A stretch of DNA of 64,000 nt, taken from Streptomyces diastatochromogenes. Lineage in GTDB: Bacteria > Actinomycetota > Actinomycetes > Streptomycetales > Streptomycetaceae. The DNA lies in the NCBI GenBank assembly GCA_026913215.1, contig JAPTYK010000007.1, positions 1-64,000 on the forward strand, written 5' to 3'. The position numbers and the translations under genes are program-made. A model generated the notes under the pieces. That model worked only from the letters and a program-made list of their open reading frames with translations. It did no database searches and was not told the DNA's origin. Every line of letters starts with the position of its first letter. The first letter of the stretch is position 1. Positions 38,176 through 48,022 of this stretch are shown one piece after another.

Positions 38176-41100
38176 CAGTTCACCTCTCCTTCCGGTGCTG
38201 TCGGCGCAGCCGCATGGTGGAGCCGGCGGGCCTCGGCTGTGTGAACGCACAGCTCTCCCAGACGCGGCGACCGGTCGACGGCATTCAGAGCGACCCGGGC
38301 GGGCAGGGAGAGGGTGCGGGCGAGCACGAGGGCGGCACCGGTCGTCCAGGCCAGCGCGTTGGGCAACTCGCTCGCGGCGTCGGCGGCCGGCTTCAGGCCC
38401 AGGGCCTCGGTCACCTGCTGGCCGATGGCGTTGTCCACGGCGGCAGGTCCGGTGGCGTGGTGCCTGGCGTTTACGGGCGCCGGGAGCGCGGAGCGGTCGA
38501 CCTTGCCGTTGGCGTTGAGTGGGACGGCAGGGATGGCGATCAGGTGGGTGGGGACCAGGTGCTCGGGCAGCCGCGTGGCCAGGTGCCGGCGGAGCTGGCC
38601 GCTGTCGATCGGTGTGGTGGCGACGTAGTAGCCGGCCAAGGCCAGGAGTTCGCGGCGGCTACCGACTGCCGCGACGACGGCCTCGGTGACCTGCGGGTGG
38701 CTGGTCAGCGCGGCCTCGACCTCGGCGGGTTCGACGCGGTATCCGCGGATCTTGACCTGCTGGTCCCGGCGCCCCAGGAACTCGATGCTCCCGCCGGCTG
38801 CCAGCGGCCGATGTCGCCGGTGCGGTACATCCGGGCAGCCGGGTCGGCGGCGAAGGGTCGGGCAGGAATCTCTCCGCGGTCAGCTCTGGCCGCCGCGGTA
38901 GCCGCGGACCACGCAGGCGCCGCCGATGTACAGCTCGCCGGGGACACCGACGGGAACCGGCCGCTGGTCCTCATCGAGGACGTACATAGTGGTGTTGGCG
39001 ATCGGGCGGCCGATGGGGACGAGCTCCACGCCGAGATCGACGGTGTCGTCGATCGTGTGGACGCTGTTGCCGACGGATGCTTCGGTGGGCCCGTATTCGT
39101 TCAGGACCCGTGCGTGCCGGGTCGGTTCCCGGTCGCGCCAGTGCGCGAGGGTGCGGGTCGTGAACGCGTCCGCGCCCACCGCCAGCATGCCGGTCAGTGC
39201 CTTGGCCTGGTCCGCGGTGAGGAGCTCGGCCAGCGCGTCGAGCTGTCCGGGGGTCAGTTTCAAGAACGCGAACGGAGCGTTCTCCGCCAGCGTCTCGGTG
39301 ATCTGGAAGAGGTCGGCTCTCTCCGGGATCATCAGAACGCGCTGCCCGGCGAGCAATGGCGCGTACAGGTTCGGCACGACCATGTCGTAGGCGACGCTGG
39401 AGAAGACCGCGCCGCCGCCGGTGCGCTCGCCGATGTACTGCTCGACGCACCAGTGCAGGTAGTTCACCAGGCCGCGGTGTGGCACCTCGACGCCCTTGGG
39501 TAGACCGGTGGACCCGGAGGTGTAGATGACGTAGGCCAGATCGTCACCGGAGACTTCCGGAAGCTCCGTCGGGGCGTCGGAATCAGTGTGGCCACTGGCC
39601 AGATCCCGGATTTCCGTGACCGTCCACGGGCCGCCCGGGGTGCTGGCGGCGTAGGTTGCGTCGCTGAGCACCAGGGTGACCTTCGCGTCATGCAACATGT
39701 GCACGGTCCGGCTCTCCGGCGCAAGCGGATCCAGCGGGAGGTAGGCCGCGCCGGCCTTCATAACCGCGACGAAGGCCACCAGCAGGTCCGCGTTCCGGCG
39801 CGCCCGGACAGCGACGATCGCCCCGGGGCCGATGCCGAGCCGGGCGAGCCGGGCCGCGACTCGGGCAGCGCGTTCGTCCAGGTCGCGGAACGTCAACTCC
39901 TGGTCCGGGTCCTGGACGGCGACGCGGCCGGGCGTCCGGCGTGACTGATCCAGCAAGAGCTGGTGCAGCGGAGTCTGCAGGTCCCAGCCGCGCTGCGGCC
40001 CCTGCCAGGCGGCCATCGTCAGGTTCTCGTGCGGCCGCATCAGGCCCCGCGGCTCAGCGGAGCGGGACGGCAGTGCCAAGGCGGTTTGGTGGACCTCGCC
40101 CAGTGCCCGCATCTGTGCCGGGCTCAGGCGCGTGGAGACGAGCTGCAGCTCGGTGGTTCCGGTGCTGGGGCAGTGGATCAGGTGCAGCAGCACCGTTGCG
40201 TCCGCCGGGTGGGTGGTTGCCGGTCCGAGCGCGGTGCCTCCCAGCGGGATGAGCTCGCTGGTGTCGGGGTCGGCCAGGTCGGCGGCGGGCCCGTGTTCGT
40301 CGACCAGGACCTGGGTGTCCAGGACGTCCCCCACGCCGAGCTTCCGAGCGATCTCGTAGAGGGTGGCCGAGGACGCCGCAGCCAGCAGGGCGCGGCCGGC
40401 ACCGGGCTGCTCGTCGTAGAGGCGGCCGGTGCTCTCGGTCGGCGGCACGGGGAAGCTGGTCACGATCAGGCGGTGGCGGCTGCTCAGTTGGACGGCGATG
40501 TTCGGGGCCGGGCGGCCGGTGGCGATACGCACCGCCGCGAGATGCGCATTGATCAAGGACGCCAGCGAGTGGCCGGTGCCGACCGGCACCCGGACCCGGA
40601 CAGGGGCACCCGGCGACGGCGAGGATACGGCTGTGTCGCAGGATGAGTCCGTGGGCTCGGTGATCCAGAACCGGGGATGCTGCGCCCCGTCCTGCACCTC
40701 CGCTACTGCCACAGGCGGCACAGCGGACGGCAGCATCAGATCGGCTGCGTTCCGGTGGGACACGGCGTCCTGCTGGTGGTAGCGGTGCAGGACCATGGCC
40801 AGCGCCTGAGTCTGCTGCTCCAGAGTCAGTGCGGCCGGGTTGTGGACCAGCAGGAGAGCGGCGGCAGCGGGGCCGGTGATCAGCCCGAGGCGTACGGCCG
40901 GCGACAGTGTCTCGGGGGCGGGATCCAGCTGGGTGACCTCGCTCCCCCAGGACGTGGCCAGCGCGTCGACGGCCTTCGTCAGGGATTCCGCGGGTGCATC
41001 GCCGAGGTCGTGGACGGCCAGGGGCGGCGGCTCGTCCAGGAACCGCCACACAGGCGTGGTCTCGCACAGGGCCAGCGCCTTGCGCAGCCCGGGCAGATCC

Positions 41101-41264
41101 GTGGCAGCGGCACGGCAGGCGGCATCCAGGCGTCCGCGGTCGGGGACGAAGGAAAGCTGGAGGTGGACGACGGCGGCCCCGGCGCGGACACCTACGCGCA
41201 GCAGCGTCAGCTCGTCCGCATCCAGGGCCCCGGCCGGGGCCGATGACGTTGCGGAGGTGGTCAT
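38175..41264 (-). CDS. NRPS: degenerate C-A, no usable PCP (frameshifted)
   Basis: About 1,030 residues. N-terminal 430 residues have a condensation-like layout, but the active-site segment reads LLLVHNPAALTLEQQ, so HHxxxDG is lost. The A domain is normal: LAYVIYTSGSTGLPKG, FSSVAYDMVVPNLYAPL, VLNEYGPTEASVG, YRTGDIGRW, FLGRRDQQVKIRGYRVE, NGKVDRSALPA. Three phase changes (near 38885, 38830 and 38790) each fit one missing base. The 105 residues after A10 resemble a carrier protein in length and helix pattern (IGQQVTEALGLKPAADAASE), but no GGxS phosphopantetheine serine is present. The A domain probably loads a separate carrier, such as the free PCP at 29307. Confidence 0.78.
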
Positions 41265-41296
41265 GGTGCTCTCTTTCGGCAGTGTGTGAAGGCCGG

Positions 41297-42484
41297 TCAG
41301 CTGAGCAGGGTGACGGGCAGGTAGTCGTAGCCCCAGGTGCGCAGAGAACGGGACCGTCGGCCGGGTCCCGCCGGGGCGAGTTGGATCACGCGCTGCGCCA
41401 TCGCGTCGAGCAGGCAGGTGAGGGTCAGCCGCGCAAGCCAGGCCCCGAGGCAGTGGTGTGAGCCCATCCCGAAAGACAGGTGGTGGTTGGGATGGCGTCC
41501 GATGTCGACCCGGTCAGGGGCGGGAAAGACGTTGGGGTCGCGGTTGGCGATCGGGTGCCAGGCCGTGATGCGTTCCCCGGCTCGGATCGTGGTCCCGCCG
41601 ATGGTGAGGTCCTCGGTTGCTGTCCGCATCACGTTCAGGCTGGGCGCGCTGAGGCGAAGGACCTCCTCCACCGCGCCCGGTATCAGGTGCCGGTCGGTGC
41701 GCAGTCGCTGCCACTGCTCGGGCGCCGCGATGAAGGTGCTGGCGGCGCCCACCAAGGCCTGCCGTGTCGTCTCGTGCCCGCCGGCGAGCAGCAGGTGCGC
41801 GTTGTAGAGGATCTGTTCCAGGCCGAGATCCTCCTGCTTGTCGGCGCGAAGCCGGGCAAGTACTCCCTCGCCTGCGTCGGGACGGTGCAGGAGCTGCTTG
41901 AAGTAGAGGAACAGCTCAGTGTTGGCTTCGGCCACGTCCTGGTGGCTGGGTTCGGGCGTGGGAAGCGGGCCGGAGCTGGAGCCGAAGGCCGTGGCGGTCC
42001 ACTGGGAGATCTGCTCGCGGTCGGCGGCGGGGATTCCGAGGATCAGACCGGTCAGGGTCAGGGTCATCCGTGTGGCCACGGCCGTAGCGAAATCGACCTT
42101 CCCGGCCTGGAGTACCTCGTCGACCACCCCGCGTGCCGTCTCGGCCAGCGGTTCCTCGACGAAGGAGAGGGCTTGGGGTGTCATGGTCCGGCTGAGCACG
42201 GCCTTCATCCGGCTGTGTGTGCGGCGGTCGGACTGCACGAGCATCCGGCCGCGGGCCGGCTGGTCAGCTTCGTGTAGCTGTCCGACGTGGATGCCGTACT
42301 GACTGGAGAGCTGGCGCCGACTCCGGTACAGCTCGACGACGTCGGCATACCGTGTCAGCGCCCAGAACCCGGTACCATCCCCGGAGTTCCAGTAGACCGG
42401 GCAGCTGCGCTGCAATTCGCGTAGCTCTTCCAGACCTCCGGTGGTGGCGAACATGTCCGGGTCGGCGAGGTCGATACCGGGCAC
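41297..42484 (-). CDS. Cytochrome P450 of the NRPS cluster
   Basis: 395 residues, single frame. I-helix LLLAGGHETTRQALVG, K-helix EEVLRLSAP with ExxR, PERF-type PAPDRVDIGR, haem loop LSFGMGSHHCLGAWLAR. This is a normal soluble class I actinobacterial P450 needing external ferredoxin; none is encoded here. Start GTG 42484 follows the carbamoyltransferase stop after one base, so it belongs to the same operon. Likely hydroxylates the peptide or a carrier-bound amino acid, perhaps creating the hydroxyl that is carbamoylated. Confidence 0.87.
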   Translation of the reverse strand: MPGIDLADPDMFATTGGLEELRELQRSCPVYWNSGDGTGFWALTRYADVVELYRSRRQLSSQYGIHVGQLHEADQPARGRMLVQSDRRTHSRMKAVLSRTMTPQALSFVEEPLAETARGVVDEVLQAGKVDFATAVATRMTLTLTGLILGIPAADREQISQWTATAFGSSSGPLPTPEPSHQDVAEANTELFLYFKQLLHRPDAGEGVLARLRADKQEDLGLEQILYNAHLLLAGGHETTRQALVGAASTFIAAPEQWQRLRTDRHLIPGAVEEVLRLSAPSLNVMRTATEDLTIGGTTIRAGERITAWHPIANRDPNVFPAPDRVDIGRHPNHHLSFGMGSHHCLGAWLARLTLTCLLDAMAQRVIQLAPAGPGRRSRSLRTWGYDYLPVTLLS

Positions 42485-42485
42485 G

Positions 42486-44479
42486 TCAGCCCCCGTGGTG
42501 GGGGTCGTACTGTGCCATCGGCAGTTCCGGGGCCGTGTAGGCGGGGATGGCGTCCCAGTCCAGCAGCGCCCGTCGGCGCAGGTCGAGCGCCATCGCGAGC
42601 GCCCGGTCCGGCTGCCAGCTGAGATGCTCGGCGGCCTCCCGAAGCGGGCGCTCGCCAGTGGCCAGGTCGAGCAGGAGCTCCTCGTCCGGATCGAGGCCTG
42701 TGGTGCTGGCCCCCGGTGTACGGACTGGGCGCAGATCGAGGCGATCGGGGGCGGGGATCTCGGTCGTGCCGATGAACAGCCGGTCGAGCTGGCTGCCGAA
42801 CAGGCAGTCGATCGCCTCCGCGGGGTCCTCGACGATCGGCTTGCCCCGGACGTTGAAGCTGGTGTTCAGCACCATCGGGATGCCGGTGAGCCGCTCGAAC
42901 TCCGTGATGAGCGCCCGGAAACCGCCGGGCAGGTCCGCGGCCACGGTCTGCAGGCGGCAGGTGCCGTCAACGTGGGTGATCTCCCGCACCTGCGGCGCCT
43001 TGTCGGGCCGAACGGGGCAGACCAGGAGCATGAACGGGCTGTCGTGGGAGGGCAGGTCGAACCACTGCGTTGCCTGTTCCTGGAGGACCGAGGCAGCGAA
43101 CGGCCGGAAGCCCTCGCGGAACTTGACCCGGGCGTTCAGCCGATCCTTCATCCCGGCGATCCCCGGGTGACACAGGATTGAGCGGGCTCCCAGAGCTCGC
43201 GGGCCAAGCTCGGCGCGGTCCTGGAACCAGCCGACGATTTCTCCGCGCGCGACGGCGGCGGCCGCCGCTTCGGCGGCGCTGCGCTCGTCGGCGTGGGTCA
43301 CGGGATCCAGCCCGGTCTTCTGCGCGAGGGCCTGGATGGTGTCCTGCTGGCCGGTGACTTGAGACGGTCCGAGGTAGACGTGGGGCATCCGCGAGGTGAG
43401 TGCGGGGGCGGCGCGGCCGAGCAGGACTCGGTCGGCATACAGGGCGGCGCCGACGGCGTTGCCATCGTCAGTCGCAGCGGGGAAGACGAACAGATCCTCG
43501 GGCTGCAGCTCGGAGGCGATGCGTGTGTTCAGGGCACTGTTGAGGAAGCAGCCGCCAGCCAGCACGAGGCGGCGGGTGCCTGCCTCCTGCATGGTCCGGG
43601 CGGCCAGCGCCAGACAGGCGGCCTCGAACTCCCCTGGAGCTGAGCGGCCAGGTCGAAGTGCTGGTGGTCGAACCCACTCCCGCTGTGTGAGGGGCGCAGC
43701 AGGTAGCCGTCGGTGGTCCGGGTGGCGAAGCCGAGGTCGGCGAGGTGGTCGGCGGCTCCGTCAAACCGGATCTGGTCCCCGTCGATGTGGATGAAGAGAG
43801 GCTCTTTCGACAGGGGCTTGCCGTAGCTGGCCAGGCCCATCGTCTTGCCGGCGTCGTCGTAGGTGGACCCGGGCTCGGCGAAGCCGAGAGCGAGCGTGAC
43901 AGCCCGGTAGACCTCTCCGATGCCGGACAGGTCGGTCGGGATCCACAGTGCACCGTCCCGGCGGCGACCGGCGATCCGGCTGGAGGGGCGCACCATTCGC
44001 CACAGCAGCCTCGGCTCACCCGCTGGCTGGAAGAGGAACGCGCTCTCCTGCTCGCGGGCGTTCTGGCCGATACGTGAACCGTAGGCGTCGATGACAAGCG
44101 CGGCAGCCGGACGGTCTGCGGTGCTGCAGTAAAACGCGGCGCTGGCATGGGCGAGGTGGTGCCCGGGGTGGGGCAGTGCGAGCGCCGATCCCGGGTCCGT
44201 GAGCAGCCCGAGGCTCTCCAGCAGCCCGTTCTCCTCGCCCTGGCTGCGGGTCTCGGTGGAGGTCGCGATCCAGTGATCGACGTCCCGTCGGCCGAGGTCC
44301 TGGTCAGCGAGGATGGCGTCGATGAGGCGGGCCATAGCGGCGGGGTAGGCGTGGTGGGCGACGACGCCGCGCTTCACACCGGTGGTGCGTTCCAGGGCTA
44401 AGGCCCCGCGAAGTTGTCCGTCCACGATGAGCGCCGCGGCGCTGTCGTGGCTCATGTTCAAGCCGACGATGACGGTCAT
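42486..44479 (-). CDS. NodU/CmcH-type O-carbamoyltransferase (frameshifted)
   Basis: Transfers a carbamoyl group from carbamoyl phosphate, via a carbamoyl-adenylate, to a hydroxyl of the product. About 664 residues. N-terminal Kae1-like domain: VIVGLNMSHDSAAALIVDG, HPGHHLAHASAAFY (metal-binding His pair), VIDAYGSRIG, DDAGKTMGLASYG. After the shift: LVLAGGCFLNSALNTRI and the C-terminal YrdC-like part LGPRALGARSILCHP, VKFREGFRPFAASVL, LNTSFNVRGKPIV. The frame breaks at CCCC 43631-43634; one extra base gives QLQGEFEAACL. First gene of the leftward NRPS operon; its start ATG 44479 faces the divergent regulator. Confidence 0.88.
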
Positions 44480-44614
44480 GAGGCTCCTCTTGGACAGGCG
44501 GAGAGCAGTAGGAGGCCACCGGTGCGAGAGGAACCTGAATGGCCGTCAACCCGACTGCTGATAGAGCCCTTTGAGGGTGCTGCGCACGTCTGCTTAGTCG
44601 CTAGAGCTCGATGC

Positions 44615-44632
44615 TGTGCAACCTGTGCAACC
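44615..44632. promoter_or_regulatory. 9-bp tandem repeat in divergent promoter region
   Basis: TGTGCAACC occurs twice in direct succession in the 270-bp gap between the carbamoyltransferase and the divergent regulator gene. A short inverted repeat, TCCCGG and CCGGGA, lies about 60 bp to the right. Both are candidate sites for the adjacent HTH regulator. Confidence 0.4.
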
Positions 44633-44749
44633 CGCTGCGGCCCCTCCCCGGTGCCGTCTAGGGCCGGGATGATCGAGCCACTTCCCGGAACTACCCCGGG
44701 ACAATTAGCCACGCGATGTACATTCTCCGTCACTCTCTGATGCGCCATC

Positions 44750-46187
44750 GTGTTGAAGGACTCTCCCCATGGCTCGGTCAAAGAGCTCTCACCCAATCAC
44801 CGGCTCGGACAGCTGATAGCCGAGACCGGATGGGACAGCGTCGGTGTTCTTGCCGACCGCGTGAACCGGCTACTCCACCAGGCCGGCAGCCGCCGCGTGA
44901 TCCACCGCACCACCCCATACAAGTGGCTGCGTGGGCACGTCCCGAGTGGCCCTGTGCCGGCTCTCGTCGTCCGAGCATTATCGACTGCTTTGGGTAGGGA
45001 TCTCACCTTTGATGACGTCTGGGTGCATCGCGGTCCGACTACCGTCACCGAAGTGATCCGCGCACACGAGGGGCTCGATCAACCCTGGGACATCACCGGC
45101 CTGCACAATCTGCTGCAGGAACTGGACACGGTGCCCGCCCGCCGTGTGGTGCTGGCCGCCACAGGAACCGTACTGACAACGCTTGCCTGGCAGTCTCTCG
45201 CAGCCCCGACTCCCCGTCTCATCGCCCCACGCAAGCCGACCACCGCGGTCCCTCCATCCGCACTGCGGATCGTGGACAGCCTGGTCGCCTCCGCGCAGGC
45301 CGCTGACGACCGGGAAGGCAGCTCGGCCAGGCAGACCATCAGCATGTCCGTCCCGATCATTGTGAAGCTGCTCCAAGAAGGTGACTACTCCCCCGAAGCC
45401 GGTGCCCACCTGGCCCGATCCCTGGCTCAGGTCTGCCAGACCCTGGCCTCCATGCACCATGACGAACTCGCTGCTGGCATTTCCCAGCGCCTCTACCTCA
45501 TGGCCTTGCGAGCCGCCCATGCCGCAGGCGATCACGCCCTCGTCGCAAGCATCCTCGCTCGCATGTCAGGGCAAGCGGCTGACTACGGACAGGCCGCCGA
45601 TGCCGTCCAACTCGCTGCAACAGCCACTGAGGCAGCCGCGCACGCCGCGCCGAGTGTGCGAGCGCTCGTCGCCGCCCGGAAGGGAATCGCCCACGCCAGC
45701 GCCCGGGAACTGGACGCCTTCGAGGCGTCGATCGACGACAGTAACCGCTTCTTCGAACAAGCAGATCTTCAAGCCGAAGCCCCCTCCTGGGCTGGCCACG
45801 CCGACCGAACCGAACTTGACGCCATCGCCGGACGCGGCCTGGTCATTCTCGCCGCCAAGCGCACCGCTGACCCGTTGATCGTGTTGCCCCGGGCATCCGA
45901 GCTCTTACAGGCCAGGGCGCAGACACCGCTGGGGAGACCATCAACGCTCCGCCCTACGCCACGGAGCCCTCTACAGCCTGGCTCAAGCCCAGCTTGGGAA
46001 TCTCGACACCGCCGTCGACGCAGCCGAGACCGCCCTCACCCGGTTGCCGACCGTTGCATCCACCCGAAGCGTCATGTTGCTACGCGATCTTGCCTTCTTC
46101 CTTGACCGGCACAGTGCAGTACACCCACGTGCCCGCACGATCGTTCACGACATTCAAGGCCACTGCCAGCGACTTCGCCTTCGCTAG
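44750..46187 (+). CDS. HTH regulator with TPR-like C-terminal region (frameshifted)
   Basis: About 479 residues. Residues 15-90 (RLGQLIAETGWDSVGVLADR, TTPYKWLRGHVPSGPV, VRALSTALGRDLTFDDVW) form the divergent HTH common in Streptomyces cluster-situated regulators; the remaining part is a helical, TPR-like repeat region. The main frame decays after LLQARAQTPLG; two bases near 45940 bring in RHGALYSLAQAQLGNLDTAV, RSVMLLRDLAFFLDRH and IVHDIQGHCQRL, ending at TAG 46187. The gene is divergent from the NRPS operon, the usual place for its pathway regulator. Confidence 0.72.
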
Positions 46188-48004
46188 GCGGCGAACACCA
46201 CCCTCGGCGATTCGGCCAACCGTTCCGTTCCATAGACCTGTTGCGGGGACTGGGTCCGTGCATTCTCCATGTGGCTCCGGCCGCTCTATCTCGGGAAATC
46301 CGAAGCGACTCAAATACACCAGTTCGATATCTCGGCGTGGTCGTTGAACCTCACGATGATGCTGGACGACCGTTTAGGGGACCCGCCTTGAGCTCGGCCG
46401 CAACGAACGAACAGCAGGAGACCGTGCCTCTGCCGCCTCCGCCAGCGGAGATCACCTACAGCGGGCAGTACTCCGTCAACCCGCTCGCCGAGGTCTCTTT
46501 CCGGCGGATGTGCGCCCAGATCCCGGCCGTCCTGGGCCGGATCGCGCGGCTGTCGTGGCGGACCGACCAGCGGGCCGTGCAGCTCCTGCTCGGCTGCCAG
46601 GTGGTCACAGGCGTCTCTGCCGCCGTACTGCTGGCCGCCACGGCCCGCGCCATGGCACCGGTCCTCGGGGACGGCACCGCCGGCGAGCGGCTGCGCGGCG
46701 CCCTGCCGGCACTGCTGGTGGTGGCGCTGGCCGCCGCGCTGGCACGCGCGGCGGGGCTGTCGCCGCGTACGCCGAGCGGCGGATCACTCCGCGGCTGACC
46801 ACGGAGACGGACACTGCGCTGGTCGAGGCGGTGTGCCGGGTGGAGGCCTCGGCCTACGCGGAGGACGGCTTCTCGGACCGGCATGAGGCGGCCGAGATGG
46901 GGGTGATCCGTACGCACGTCATGGTCACCGACGCGCAGCGGCTGGTGTCCGCGCTGATCCGCATGGTCACTGCGGGCGGCGTGCTGTCGGTGCTGAATCC
47001 GTGGATGCTGCCGCCGCTCCTGCTCGCGGTGCTGCCCGCCGGTGTGGGCGCGGTGCTGACCGCGCGGGTCGACTACGAGATCCACTACGCCAACATCGCC
47101 GACCGCAATGTGCGCGGCATGATGCGCTGGTGGGCGACCGAGTCGAAGTACGGCGACGAGGTCCGTGCCAACTCGATGACCGACTACCTCATCTTCTGGT
47201 ACCGGGCTCTGTCCGATCGGTGCGACCGGCGTACCCTGGCCGCCGCGCCGCGGACCCTGCGGATCGCCCTGCTCTCCGCGCTGGCCGGCGGTGTCTTCCT
47301 CGTTGCGACCTGGGGCGCGTTGGCGTGGCTTGCGGTCTCGGGCCGTGTCGAGCTCGCGGTGGCGGCGACGGCGGTCATCGCCGTGCAGACCACGCTTGCC
47401 GCGCTGTCTCAGGTGGTCATCAACGGCGCCGCGGTCTTCCACACCAGCCTGTACCTCAGTGACATGCAGGCCTTCCTCGACGATGCCGCCGCCCGCGCCC
47501 CCAAGCGCGGGCCCCGCGCGCATGCCGCGCCGACCGAGGAGATCCGGCTCGAGGAGGTCGTCTACCAGTACCCGGGTAAGGACAAGCCGGCCGTGAACGG
47601 TGTCTCGCTCGCGCTGCGGCGTGGGCAGATCCTCGCGATCGTCGGGGCGAACGGGTCGGGGAAGTCCACGCTCACCCGGTTGCTGACCGGCATCTATCTG
47701 CCCGACAAGGGCACGGTCACGTGGAACGGCACCGACCTGGCCGCGATGGACCCGGCCACGGTGTGGGCGACCACCGGCCTGGTGCCTCAGATCTTCGCCC
47801 AGTGGCCGCTGCGGTTCCGTGAGAACGTCACCCTCGGCCAGCCCCGCACCCACGACGACGCCCCCGTGTGGGAGGCCGTCGACGCGGTGGGCCTGCGCGA
47901 GGCCGTCGAGGACCTGCCAGCCGGTCTCGACACCCTCCTGGCTCGCGACGTCTTCGGGGGCTCGGAACTCTCCGGTGGGCAGTGGCAGCGCATCGCCTGT
48001 TCAA

Positions 48005-48022
48005 GAAGCCGTCCGGAAACAA
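48005..48022 (+). repeat. Left terminal inverted repeat of the element
   Basis: GAAGCCGTCCGGAAACAA, the exact reverse complement of 50157-50174. Base 48005 can also be read as the last base of the CAAG target duplication (48002-48005). Confidence 0.85.
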
